A DNA stretch of 64,000 nt. Source: Pseudoalteromonas ostreae. Lineage in GTDB: Bacteria; Pseudomonadota; Gammaproteobacteria; Enterobacterales; Alteromonadaceae. Where the stretch lies: NCBI RefSeq assembly GCF_018069805.1, contig NZ_JAGPYN010000003.1, positions 62,001 to 126,000 on the forward strand, written 5' to 3'. The translations under genes and the position numbers were made by a program. The notes below the pieces were generated by a model. The model did not search any database and had not been told where the DNA came from. It saw nothing but the letters and a program-made list of their open reading frames with translations. Below are positions 42,899 through 51,990 of this stretch, one piece after another. The stretch's first letter is position 1. Each line of letters begins with the position of its first letter.

Positions 42899-44305
42899 AT
42901 GCCACTTATAACATCCGCAGGTATTGGATCTGGGTTGAATCTCGAAAATATCATTGAAGCATCTGTTGATGCCGAAAATGCTCCAAAAATGAAAGCCTTT
43001 GCAACAAAGGACAAGTCGTTAGAAGTTGAATTATCTTCAATCGGAGAGATCAAGTCTGCGTTATCCAAACTACAAGACACAATAAAAAAGCTAGCAGATC
43101 CTGATAATTTCAATAAACGCATTGCTAATATCACTCAACCAATAAGTGATGACGGTGACCTCGTCTCAGTTACCCCAACAAAAGATATCACTCCTGGCAA
43201 CTTTAAAATTGAAGTTGTAGCACTTGCTCAAGGTAGTCGCGCGACATCAAAGACGGGTTTTACGTCAACGGATGATGTGGTTACTGCTTCTGGAGGCACC
43301 TTGTCATTTGCTGCTGGAGGCAAAAGCTTTGATCTAACCCTCGATGCAGGTGCGACATTAGCTGATTTACGTAACGCAATTAATGACTCGGATGATAATT
43401 TTGGTGTAACGGCAAATATTATAAACACTGGCACGGAGTCAAAATTAGTACTAACGTCAAGTGTGAGTGGTGCTGGTAATGACTTGGTAATCACCAATGA
43501 TAATGCTGAGCTTGATAATGTATCTACTGATGCTAATGGTGGACCTCCTGATAGCGGTGGTATTGGTATATCTGATGATAACAAAGCAAAAAGCGCAGTA
43601 ATTAAAGTTGATGGTATTGAGATTACCAATGACACCAATACCTTTAAAGATGCAGTGCAAGATATGACGATCACTGCTAAACGACAAAGCGTTGATGGAG
43701 AGACGGCAAAGTTGGCTGTGAGCTATGACCGTGAGAATGTTACAAAATTAATTGATGAATTTATTGCTAATTATAACAATGCTATTGGGCAGTTAGGCCT
43801 GCAATCGAGAGTCGGTAAACCTTTAAATAGCGATGCAACTGTGCGTACTTTGAGTTCGCAAATGGTCAATATGCTTTCTACTAACTTAACGGATGCTGGG
43901 CCTTTTACGAGTATTTTTGATATTGGCCTAGGCGTTGATAAGAAAGGTTACCTAGAAAAATCAACTTTAGTCCGTAGCTTAAATACAGCAATGGATGAAA
44001 ATTTTGATGATATTGGCAAGGCTTTTGCTGGTGAGAATGGTGTTGCTAAGCAATTTGAATCTTTCTTAGATAATTACGTAAGTTCAAAAGGTATCTTAAA
44101 GCAACGAGAAGACAATTTAAATACACAGGTCACTGACTTAGAAGATGATGTACTAAAGCATAAATTTAGAATGACCGAATTAGAAAGTAGGCTTAGAAAG
44201 CAATATGCGGGGTTAGATGTGTTACTGGCACAAATGCAGTCAACACAGCAGTACTTAGGAGCGCAGCTTGCAAGCTTGCCTGGATTTACAAGAAACAAAT
44301 CATAA
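42899..44305 (+). CDS. fliD: Filament cap protein FliD
   Basis: 468 residues. N-terminal PLITSAGIGSGLNLENIIEASVDAE (FliD_N), central beta part with NFKIEVVALAQGSRA, and a C-terminal coiled region (LIDEFIANYNNAIG ... FRMTELESRLRKQYAGLDVLLAQMQSTQQYLGAQLASL). It caps the growing filament and folds flagellin. AGGAGAG ribosome site, 30 bases after flaG. Confidence 0.95.
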   Translation: MPLITSAGIGSGLNLENIIEASVDAENAPKMKAFATKDKSLEVELSSIGEIKSALSKLQDTIKKLADPDNFNKRIANITQPISDDGDLVSVTPTKDITPGNFKIEVVALAQGSRATSKTGFTSTDDVVTASGGTLSFAAGGKSFDLTLDAGATLADLRNAINDSDDNFGVTANIINTGTESKLVLTSSVSGAGNDLVITNDNAELDNVSTDANGGPPDSGGIGISDDNKAKSAVIKVDGIEITNDTNTFKDAVQDMTITAKRQSVDGETAKLAVSYDRENVTKLIDEFIANYNNAIGQLGLQSRVGKPLNSDATVRTLSSQMVNMLSTNLTDAGPFTSIFDIGLGVDKKGYLEKSTLVRSLNTAMDENFDDIGKAFAGENGVAKQFESFLDNYVSSKGILKQREDNLNTQVTDLEDDVLKHKFRMTELESRLRKQYAGLDVLLAQMQSTQQYLGAQLASLPGFTRNKS

Positions 44306-44333
44306 ATAAATTTTGATTTAAAAGGGTTTTAAT

Positions 44334-44762
44334 ATGTATAACGCCAAAGTAAAAAATTATCAGAAAGAAGCACTTAAAACTCGAGTTGCTGGTGCTGATC
44401 GCTATGAAATAATTCAAATGTTAATGGCGGGTGCGATTGAAAAAATGGTTCTAGCGAAAGTAGCAATTGAAAAAAAACATCTTGAGGCAAAAAGTGAGCA
44501 TTTATCAAAAGCGACTGCTATTATTGAAGCCTTAAGAGGTTGTTTAGATTTTAAAGTTGGTGGTGAAGTGACTGATAATTTATATGCACTTTATTCTTAT
44601 ATGATAGATCGCTTAGTTGATGCAGCAATAAAAAATGATCCTGCAATTGTTGAAGAAGTATCTAATTTATTAAAAGAAATAAAGTCTGCTTGGGATGCTA
44701 TTCCTCATGATGTTAAAGAAAAAACATTAAGTGAAAATGGCTTAGATGCGCATGCAGGATAG
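44334..44762 (+). CDS. fliS: Flagellin export chaperone FliS
   Basis: 142 residues, helical. VAGADRYEIIQMLMAGAIEKMVLAKVAIEKK, then SKATAIIEALRGCLDFKVGGEVTDNLYALYSYMIDRL. Binds the C-terminus of flagellin and delivers it for export. Overlaps the next gene. Confidence 0.94.
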   Translation: MYNAKVKNYQKEALKTRVAGADRYEIIQMLMAGAIEKMVLAKVAIEKKHLEAKSEHLSKATAIIEALRGCLDFKVGGEVTDNLYALYSYMIDRLVDAAIKNDPAIVEEVSNLLKEIKSAWDAIPHDVKEKTLSENGLDAHAG

Positions 44763-45039
44763 TGTTAAAGAGCTTCACGAGACGCTTGATGCGCTAATAG
44801 AAGCTGTCGAGAGTAGTAATTATGAGTTGGCGAAAGAGAAAGACTTAGCCTTTAAGAGCCAATTTGACTCTATAATAAAAAACTTGAGCGACGATATAGA
44901 AAATGAACAGTTAGCTAGTATTTTTAATGATTACAGTAAAGTAATTGAAAATATAGAACTTAAAAAGAAAGATACGAATAAAGAAATAGTAGAATTTAAT
45001 ACTAATCAAAAAAAACTTCAGAAGTATAAGCATGGATAA
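44752..45039 (+). CDS. Small helical protein in the FliT position
   Basis: About 95 residues (ATG 44752, alternatively 44746, both inside the fliS end). Entirely helical and charged: SVKELHETLDALIEAVESSNYELAKEKDLAFKSQF, then two further helices ending KKLQKYKHG. By position (after fliS) and size it is likely a FliT-like chaperone for FliD, but sequence similarity is too weak to be sure. Its stop overlaps the start of the maf-type gene by 8 bases, coupling flagellar and sugar-transfer genes. Confidence 0.5.
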   Translation: MQDSVKELHETLDALIEAVESSNYELAKEKDLAFKSQFDSIIKNLSDDIENEQLASIFNDYSKVIENIELKKKDTNKEIVEFNTNQKKLQKYKHG

Positions 45040-47119
45040 AAATAGCCTAAAAGATTTAGAACAACTCGATAGCAAAATTACTTCAATTATGGAGCAGGGT
45101 GAAAAAGAAGCTTTGTTCACTGATTCGGCTAATAAGCTTTTTGAGCTTAATATTCGTGCATTTCAAAAGTACTTTCCTGATATAGCTGAAAAATTTTTAT
45201 CTCATCAACCAAGTGAAAAGTTTAATTTATTTTTAAATGAAAATGGTCAGGCTAATATTATCGATTACAACACGGGAGTACCTTTTTACCGTGATGATAT
45301 TGAAAAGCAGGTTGAAGAGCAAGTTCAAAGATCGATAGATAATCCTATATTCTCTAAAATAAATTACAGCTACCTTGAGAGCCTAGATAACCCTTATGAT
45401 TTCATGCATGTTGATTTAATTAAAGATGCCGGTGCAGCTTATAATCAGGCAAAAAATAATCTAGAGGGAAACAGTTGTTTAGATTCAAAGTTGCCTAGCG
45501 TGGTGATTTTTGGTGTTGGCCTTGGGTATCATCTTGATAAACTATTAAAGGAATTTCCTTGCGCTTACTTAAACATCTTTGAACCAGAAGAAGATTATTT
45601 CTTTGCTAGCCTGTTTACTTTTAACTGGCATGACTACTTAACGTTAATAGATAACTCTGGTGCGTCACTTTATATTAGTATAGGCGTAAGTGAAGAAGAG
45701 ACTTACAGCCAATTATTTACACGGGCACAAGAGATTGGTCCTTTTACAATATCTAATTCACTGTTTTATCAGCACTATCCATCGACCTCAATTGATAATC
45801 TTATCTTTAAAATTAAAGACAATTTCCATGAATTCTTTATGGGCTGGGGGTTTATAGATGACGCCTTCATGAGCTTAGCCCATAGTGTCGAAAACGTTAA
45901 AAATAAGATGCCATTTTTTCATGCTCATAGTGCATTGGAGAATAAGTTTAAAGATTTCCCTGTATTTATACTTGCAAATGGTCCCTCGCTCGATCGCGAT
46001 ATTGAAACAATTAAGTCTTTGCAAGGGAAAGTTATTGTAGTTTCATGCAACTCGGCGACAACGGCCTTACTTCAGCATGGGATTATACCGGATTTTCATG
46101 CAGCGCTAGAGCGTTCAAGAGCGACCTACGACTTTTTAAAGGCATTCATTCCCGAAGAATATAGAAAAAATATGGGGCTGCTTACCGTAAATGTGATGCA
46201 TCAAGATGTTGCGAGTTTATTTGGTTGGGCGGGTGCAGCTTTAAAAGGTCGCGAAGCCGGTACGAGCCTTCATCAGGTTGCAGAGATCTTCTCTAAAAAG
46301 AAATCAAGTGCAACCATTCCATATTGTAACCCTCTTGTTGGAAATATGGCGCTAAGCTATGTGGTGTCATTAGGGTTTAAAAATGTTTATTTGTTTGGTG
46401 TTGACAATGGCTATATAGATCCAAAACATCATCACTCTAAATCGAGTATGTATTATAACGACAAAGGCGATACAGTTTACGAGCCTTTGCAAATAGGTTC
46501 GAAGTTGTTTGTCGAGGGGAATTTTGGGGAAACAGTGATTGCTGATCACTTCTTATACTCTGGAAAAGTCCAGATGGAGAGATTATTACAAACTTCTAGA
46601 GCACACGGTCTCAGTTGTTTCAATTGTAGTAATGGTGCAAAAATTAATGGCGCAACTCCACTATTGTCAGAAGATATTATTTTACAGGAAACACAAATAA
46701 CAAAATCTCAAGTGTCATCTTACGTAAAAGATGAGTTGTTCTATATCCCAGATGAGGATTTTGATTTAGAAGACTTTTTAGATTTTGAAGGGTTTGAAAA
46801 GTTGTGCACCACTTTAATTGAGATACTTGAACCCGAAGTCTCAAATCGCTCAGAGGCGTTTGACCAAGTGCTGAGGCACATTCAATTGTTAGTTTCAATA
46901 AAAGAAACGCAGTTTAGCCATCATTATATGGTGTTAGAGGGGGAGGCGCTGTACCTCAATTCTATAATCATAAATATGTTATATAATTATGGTAGTGAAA
47001 CTGAGATCTTACCCTACTATCAAAATATTAAAGGTGTGTGGTGTGATTTCTTGAGAAAGGCACCAGAGCTCTATCGTCAAAATTGGAACAAGGCGAGTGA
47101 CCATGTATTTGAAGTTTAA
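45032..47119 (+). CDS. Maf-type (DUF115) motility-associated glycosyltransferase
   Basis: 695 residues. The central DUF115 domain (residues ~290-560) has FPVFILANGPSLDRDIETI, VSCNSATTALLQHGIIPDF, and NVYLFGVDNGY. The N-terminal domain has SVVIFGVGLGYHLDKLL. Maf proteins transfer nonulosonic acids (pseudaminic or legionaminic acid) onto flagellin Ser/Thr in the cytoplasm before export. Here it directly follows the filament chaperones and opens the sugar island, so flagellins 1-3 are its expected targets. Only one Maf gene is seen. Confidence 0.88.
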   Translation: MDKNSLKDLEQLDSKITSIMEQGEKEALFTDSANKLFELNIRAFQKYFPDIAEKFLSHQPSEKFNLFLNENGQANIIDYNTGVPFYRDDIEKQVEEQVQRSIDNPIFSKINYSYLESLDNPYDFMHVDLIKDAGAAYNQAKNNLEGNSCLDSKLPSVVIFGVGLGYHLDKLLKEFPCAYLNIFEPEEDYFFASLFTFNWHDYLTLIDNSGASLYISIGVSEEETYSQLFTRAQEIGPFTISNSLFYQHYPSTSIDNLIFKIKDNFHEFFMGWGFIDDAFMSLAHSVENVKNKMPFFHAHSALENKFKDFPVFILANGPSLDRDIETIKSLQGKVIVVSCNSATTALLQHGIIPDFHAALERSRATYDFLKAFIPEEYRKNMGLLTVNVMHQDVASLFGWAGAALKGREAGTSLHQVAEIFSKKKSSATIPYCNPLVGNMALSYVVSLGFKNVYLFGVDNGYIDPKHHHSKSSMYYNDKGDTVYEPLQIGSKLFVEGNFGETVIADHFLYSGKVQMERLLQTSRAHGLSCFNCSNGAKINGATPLLSEDIILQETQITKSQVSSYVKDELFYIPDEDFDLEDFLDFEGFEKLCTTLIEILEPEVSNRSEAFDQVLRHIQLLVSIKETQFSHHYMVLEGEALYLNSIIINMLYNYGSETEILPYYQNIKGVWCDFLRKAPELYRQNWNKASDHVFEV

Positions 47120-47133
47120 ATAGACGAAATATT

Positions 47134-48504
47134 ATGGAAAAAAAGAAATATATTATTGTCGGCGGAGGCCTTGCAGGTCTCTTTGCTGCAAATGCGTTGT
47201 TAAGCGAAGCCAATGTTGATGTCACCTTAGTTGAATCTGATGATAGGTGTGGAGGGCTCCTAAGGGCTTTTAAGTCTGAGCGTGGAATTAAATACGATCA
47301 GGGTACACACTTAGCGTCAAAAACAGGTGTTACTGAAATTGATGAAATTTTGTTTGGCACAAAAAACTTTTCAACAGAATGGTCTAGATTTCCATTTTTG
47401 AACGCAGGTAATTATTTTGCAGGGGTGTGGAATACAAAAACTCAAGTCGCAGATATCCGTCATCTACCAAAGCCGCTTTATGCACAATCAGTTGCCGCCA
47501 TCATGAGCAGAGCAACACCTGAGACTAGCAGTTTTACAAATTATGTTAAAAGTAATTTTGGACTTCCTGTTTTTGAACACTTGTTTTTGCCTGTAGTCCA
47601 TAAGCTATATGGTAAAGACGCTAACCTAAATGACCTAAAAAGCGACGTTGGTTATTTTGGCTTAAACAGAGTTGTAGCTTTCGATACTGAACTTACTGAG
47701 AAACTGAAAGAGATAAGTGATTTTGATGATAAAATCGCGTTTGAAACTGTCAGCGATTATGCTACGAAGTCCACAACCGACACTTCATTTTATTACCCTA
47801 AGCACCCGGATGGAATACAACATTGGGTCGGTAATTTAACTGAACGCGCAGTGTCCAATGGATTAAAATTGTTATTAAACCGAAGAACTGAGCGGCTTGA
47901 GACGACTGAAGGTGCCGTAAGTTCAATCACATTAGATGATGGTACTCGTTTAGAGTGTGATGAGGTTGTATGGACAATTCCAATACCGTTAGCACTTAAG
48001 CAAGCACATATCGAATATACGAGTAGCTTTAAGCCAAAACTCATGACTGCAAACCTATTTCATTTTATGTTTGATAAACCTGTTTTAAATACAGATAACC
48101 AATATGTCTGGAATTGGGATGCAGAATTTAAAACGTTTAGAATAACTCTATATGATAATTTTGCTGAACCCCTTCCTCAGGGGTATCGAGTTACGATGGA
48201 GATTTTAACCGGCCCAGGTGATGATATTGAAGTAAATATTGAGAGTGCTCTTAGCGAATTAAAGGCGATGAACCTAATCGCTTCAAATCATAAAGTTTTA
48301 GATAGCTCACATCAAATAATTAAAAATACGTTTCCTGAACCTACCAAGCAATTATCGTTAAGTAATCAGGCTCTTTTGAGAGTTTTAAATGACAGTCTCA
48401 GTAATATAATTGTTGCTGGTCGCCACAGCGCTAAAGTGTGGTCACAGTCCGATGTGTTACAGGATATCTACCAACAGTTAAATTTGAGTACTTTAAAGGT
48501 GTAG
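47134..48504 (+). CDS. FAD-dependent oxidoreductase, amine-oxidase/UGM-like (paralogue A)
   Basis: 456 residues. FAD-binding IIVGGGLAGLFAANALL at residues 7-23, followed by E-S-DDRCGGLLRAF and YDQGTHL. The middle has LPVFEHLFLPVVHKLYGK; then VGYFGLNRVVAFD, and the C-terminus IKNTFPEP and NIIVAGRHSAKVWSQSDVL. The same plan is found in the gene at 56477, with about 460 residues. They resemble protoporphyrinogen-oxidase/UDP-galactopyranose-mutase type flavoproteins. No substrate is known; the position suggests redox change of an activated sugar. Fifteen bases after maf. Confidence 0.7.
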   Translation: MEKKKYIIVGGGLAGLFAANALLSEANVDVTLVESDDRCGGLLRAFKSERGIKYDQGTHLASKTGVTEIDEILFGTKNFSTEWSRFPFLNAGNYFAGVWNTKTQVADIRHLPKPLYAQSVAAIMSRATPETSSFTNYVKSNFGLPVFEHLFLPVVHKLYGKDANLNDLKSDVGYFGLNRVVAFDTELTEKLKEISDFDDKIAFETVSDYATKSTTDTSFYYPKHPDGIQHWVGNLTERAVSNGLKLLLNRRTERLETTEGAVSSITLDDGTRLECDEVVWTIPIPLALKQAHIEYTSSFKPKLMTANLFHFMFDKPVLNTDNQYVWNWDAEFKTFRITLYDNFAEPLPQGYRVTMEILTGPGDDIEVNIESALSELKAMNLIASNHKVLDSSHQIIKNTFPEPTKQLSLSNQALLRVLNDSLSNIIVAGRHSAKVWSQSDVLQDIYQQLNLSTLKV

Positions 48505-48507
48505 AAG

Positions 48508-49182
48508 ATGAGTTTTTCTAATGAATGGGATGAACAATACAGAAATAATAATCATATGTCCGTTTGGCCTTGGAGCCAGCTAGTTAGTTTATGCTTAAGG
48601 CACACTCAACTTGGCAATCGCGATCCTGATTTTTATGTATTAGAAGTTGGCTGTGGGGCAGGTGCAAACATTCCCTTCTTTTTGTCTTATACGGACAATG
48701 TATTTGCATTAGATGGCAGTACTTTTATTATAGATGCTTTAAAAAAACGTTTTTCAGGTATAGAAAGCAATTTTTTAGTGTCTGATTTTACAAAAGAGAT
48801 TCCATTTCAAAAGACGTTCGATCTGATTGTTGATCGAGGTGCATCGGTTCACAATGACACATATTCAATTGAGCAATACTTAGAACTTGCTTATCACAAG
48901 CTCAAGCCTGGTGGTAACCTCGTAATTACAGACTGGTTTAGCACGGAGCATGGGTACTTTGAAAAGGGCCTGACAAGTGAAACAAGTGAGTATACCAAAT
49001 CAGGTTATACATCCGGTCCCTTTGCTAATGTTGGTAATGTACATTTTTTTGATAAAAAAGAGATTCAAAGGCTTACAGCTAAATTTAAAATATGTCACCT
49101 GGAGCACTCAATCACAAAGGTTGATGGCATTGAAGAGCAAGGAGCTGCTTGGCATCTAGTATTGGAAAAAATAGATGCATAA
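48508..49182 (+). CDS. Class I SAM-dependent methyltransferase (1 of 3 in island)
   Basis: 224 residues. SAM-binding VLEVGCGAGANIPFFL near residue 45, DGSTFIIDALKKRF, then FDLIVDRGASVHND and LKPGGNLVITDWFS. No signal or membrane segment. Overlaps the following acetyltransferase gene by 8 bases. Probably O- or N-methylates a sugar intermediate; substrate unknown. Confidence 0.8.
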   Translation: MSFSNEWDEQYRNNNHMSVWPWSQLVSLCLRHTQLGNRDPDFYVLEVGCGAGANIPFFLSYTDNVFALDGSTFIIDALKKRFSGIESNFLVSDFTKEIPFQKTFDLIVDRGASVHNDTYSIEQYLELAYHKLKPGGNLVITDWFSTEHGYFEKGLTSETSEYTKSGYTSGPFANVGNVHFFDKKEIQRLTAKFKICHLEHSITKVDGIEEQGAAWHLVLEKIDA

Positions 49183-49705
49183 GCACAAAGATGCTTTTTT
49201 ATTAGAAACTGAGCGTTTTAAGCTTGTCGAATTAGAAAAGAAAGATGCAAGCGATCGCTATCTTTCTTGGCTTTCTAGTAAAGCGGGTGAGTTTTTATCG
49301 TTTAAAGCTTGTGAAAAAGAAAGCTTAGAAAACTATATCCGTTCGCAAAGAGTAAATGAAAATGTCCTTTTGCTAGGAATATATACGCTGCTTGATGATG
49401 AGCATATAGGTAATATTAAATTTGAGTTCATTGATAAAGCTAAAAAAATAGTTGAAATGGGTATTTTAATTGGTGAGCAAAGTCATCAAGGCGTTGGCGT
49501 TGCTAGTGAAGTTATAAAAGCGTTTGCTGAGTATAGTTTAGTAAACTATGGATCAGAATTAATGGTGCTTGGGGTGAGTAAGCACAATACACACGCCATA
49601 GCTGTATACAAGAAAATTGGATTTGATTATGAATATCGTCCACTTTCAGCTATTGATAGTGAAGATGGTATACTCATGTCGTGGAGTTTTAAGAGTGAAA
49701 AATGA
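49175..49705 (+). CDS. GNAT N-acetyltransferase, candidate PseH
   Basis: 176 residues. RimJ/RimL/PseH-like fold: FLLETERFKLVELEKKDASDRYLSWLSS, NIKFEFIDKAKKIVEMGILIGEQSHQGVGVASEVIKAF (acetyl-CoA loop), and LGVSKHNTHAIAVYKKIGF. In Pse pathways such a gene acetylates the 4-amino group of the PseC product. It is the only typical small GNAT in the island, so is the best PseH candidate. Stop overlaps the start of the next gene. Confidence 0.7.
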   Translation: MHKHKDAFLLETERFKLVELEKKDASDRYLSWLSSKAGEFLSFKACEKESLENYIRSQRVNENVLLLGIYTLLDDEHIGNIKFEFIDKAKKIVEMGILIGEQSHQGVGVASEVIKAFAEYSLVNYGSELMVLGVSKHNTHAIAVYKKIGFDYEYRPLSAIDSEDGILMSWSFKSEK

Positions 49706-51026
49706 ATGGCCAAACTATACTGTTCTTGGTGAAACGATGCATAAATGGGCGTCTGATTTATTCCCTATTTGCAGAAGCTTAACAGGGGCAGGTGTCAGAG
49801 AAAGCCTTCATTACTTATCCTCGCATCTTGATGGTTTAGAGGTTAACAGTGTGCCATCCGGAAAAGATGTGTTTGATTGGACAATACCTCTTGAGTGGTC
49901 TATTGAAGACGCCTACGTTTTAGATTCAGCTGGTAATAAAGTCATTGACTTTAAAAGCTCTAACTTACATGTTTTAAACTATTCAACTGCAGTCGATATA
50001 GAGCTGCCTCTATCTGAATTAAATGAACATTTGTATTCGCTTCCCGATATGCCAAGCGCAATCCCTTATGTAACTTCTTATTATGCTCCTAGGTGGGGGT
50101 TTTGCCTAGCACAAGAAGAGCGTAATAAATTAAAAGATGGGCTTTATAGAGCTGTTATTAAAAGTAAACACTATGATGGTTTTTTGAACTATGGGGAGTA
50201 TTTCTTAGCAGGTGAGACCGAAGAAGAAATTTTAATTTCTACGTATATTTGCCACCCTTCAATGGCCAACAATGAGCTTTCTGGACCTGTCGTCACCACA
50301 GCTTTAGCGAACTTAATTAAACAGCTACCGTCTCGTAAATATAGCTACCGATTTGTGTTTGTGCCTGAAACAATAGGGGCAATTACATTTATTTCTGAAA
50401 ATTTAGCGCACTTAAAATCAAAGGTTGTAGGTGGGTTTGTTCTTACATGTATTGGAGATGAAAGAAATTATTCTTATTTGCAATCCAAACAAGAGGGTAC
50501 TCTTTCTGATAGAGCTGCAATGCATACAATGAAATCTATTGTAGGCGACTATAAGCTATATGACTTTCTTTCGAGAGGGAGTGATGAACGTCAGTACTGC
50601 GCGCCTGGTATTGATTTACCGATAGGCTCAATTATGAGAACGCGATACGGTGATTATCCCGAGTACCACACATCACTGGATGATTTGTCACTAGTTACAG
50701 CATCAGGTTTAGCTGGTGGTTTAGAGGTTTGTTTTGAAACTATTAAATTAATTGAGGCAAATGAAACCTACAAAGTAACCGTTTATTGCGAGCCACAGTT
50801 AGGTAAAAGAGGGCTATATCCAACTATCAGCAGTATGGCTTTGGATTATACTGATGTGCGTACATTAACTAACCTAATTGCCTATTGTGATGGTAAACAT
50901 GATTTGATTGCTATTGCTGAAAAAATAAATGTGAATGCAAGAGAGCTGATCCCTGTCGTTAAAAGATTAGTAGATGAGGGTCTACTTGAAAGGTATAAAA
51001 AAGATGTCAAAGCTTACCAAGTATAA
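49695..51026 (+). CDS. DUF4910 aminopeptidase-like protein
   Basis: 443 residues from GTG 49695, which overlaps the acetyltransferase stop with GGAG upstream; earlier in-frame starts lie inside that gene. MHKWASDLFPICRSLTGAGVRESL is the family's N-terminus. STYICHPSMANNELSGPVV supplies the metal/His-Asn region of an M28-like fold, then FVFVPETIGAI, SRGSDERQYCAPGIDLPIGS and YPEYHTSLDD. A winged-helix-like C-terminus (RELIPVVKRLVDEGLL) ends it. Found in surface-sugar islands of many bacteria; biochemical role unknown, perhaps deacylation or amide bond chemistry on sugars. Confidence 0.75.
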   Translation: MKNEWPNYTVLGETMHKWASDLFPICRSLTGAGVRESLHYLSSHLDGLEVNSVPSGKDVFDWTIPLEWSIEDAYVLDSAGNKVIDFKSSNLHVLNYSTAVDIELPLSELNEHLYSLPDMPSAIPYVTSYYAPRWGFCLAQEERNKLKDGLYRAVIKSKHYDGFLNYGEYFLAGETEEEILISTYICHPSMANNELSGPVVTTALANLIKQLPSRKYSYRFVFVPETIGAITFISENLAHLKSKVVGGFVLTCIGDERNYSYLQSKQEGTLSDRAAMHTMKSIVGDYKLYDFLSRGSDERQYCAPGIDLPIGSIMRTRYGDYPEYHTSLDDLSLVTASGLAGGLEVCFETIKLIEANETYKVTVYCEPQLGKRGLYPTISSMALDYTDVRTLTNLIAYCDGKHDLIAIAEKINVNARELIPVVKRLVDEGLLERYKKDVKAYQV

Positions 51027-51990
51027 AATGGTACCTACTGAGCTGGATTCTAAGTGGGATAATTACGTTCATGAGTCTAAAACATCAACTCCATTTCTAC
51101 TTTCTACTTACGTTTGCGCTTTGGATGGCAATTTTAGAGCATACTATTGTTTAAAAGGTAATGAAATCATTGCTGGTTTGCTAGTTGCAGTTGATGACTC
51201 AGGTCGTAATGTAATAGGTCATGAGCTGATGGTTCATGATGGTCTTTTTTATGTAAACTTCCCAGCTTTAAATCGTTCTCAAACGCTTTCGGAAGAACAT
51301 AAAGTTGCGCAATTCATTGCTGAGTTTTTAGCTGAAAATTATAAAAGTATTATTCTTTCTTTCTCCCCTAAAATAGTCGATATAAGAGCGTTTCAGTGGG
51401 TTAACTACCATAATGACTTACCTAAGTATTCTGAGAGTATTCGCTATACGAGCTATGTGGATATTGCGGAATTCGCTGATGATGATATTGACTTTAAAGA
51501 TTATAAACTCTACAAAAATGCATCTGTTTCTAGGCGACAAGAAATACGATATGGCTATGCTAAAAATGTTGTTGTTGAATACACGGAAAATATTGAAGAG
51601 TTTCTCTATTTGTATGAAAAAACATTTGAACGCCAAAATATCACTTTGCAACAAAATTTACTTCCCCAGATGAGGGGGTTGTTAAGTAGTTTAAATGCTT
51701 CAGGTGATATTAAAATTTATACTGCAAAGAATGAAAAAGGACATGTTGGTAGTATTGCTATTTTTCTTTTATTAAATGACTCCGCCTATTATTTGTTTGG
51801 TGCCAATAATTATGCATTACGAGCTGAACATACTGGCACAGCTGTGCTTTGGCGAGCTTTCAAATTGCTATCAAAGTTGGGTGTAACAACCGTTGATCTT
51901 GAAGGTGTTAATAGTCCTGAACGAGGGTGGTTTAAACTTAGTTTTGGTGGTGCGATAGTTCCCTATTTCAATGTTAATTATGTAGCTTAA
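51004..51990 (+). CDS. FemAB/BioF2-like acyltransferase
   Basis: 328 residues from ATG 51004, 23 bases before the DUF4910 stop. Double-GNAT architecture: RQEIRYGYAKNVVVEYTENIEEFLYLYEKTFERQNI, then SIAIFLLLNDSAYYLFGANNYALRAEHTGTAVLWRAF and VTTVDLEGVNSPERGWFKLSFGG, the typical end of FemAB-related proteins. These transfer acyl or aminoacyl groups to amino sugars or peptides. Probably decorates an amino group of the nonulosonic acid. It ends the leftward half of the plus-strand operon, overlapping the convergent next gene by 17 bases. Confidence 0.7.
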   Translation: MSKLTKYKMVPTELDSKWDNYVHESKTSTPFLLSTYVCALDGNFRAYYCLKGNEIIAGLLVAVDDSGRNVIGHELMVHDGLFYVNFPALNRSQTLSEEHKVAQFIAEFLAENYKSIILSFSPKIVDIRAFQWVNYHNDLPKYSESIRYTSYVDIAEFADDDIDFKDYKLYKNASVSRRQEIRYGYAKNVVVEYTENIEEFLYLYEKTFERQNITLQQNLLPQMRGLLSSLNASGDIKIYTAKNEKGHVGSIAIFLLLNDSAYYLFGANNYALRAEHTGTAVLWRAFKLLSKLGVTTVDLEGVNSPERGWFKLSFGGAIVPYFNVNYVA

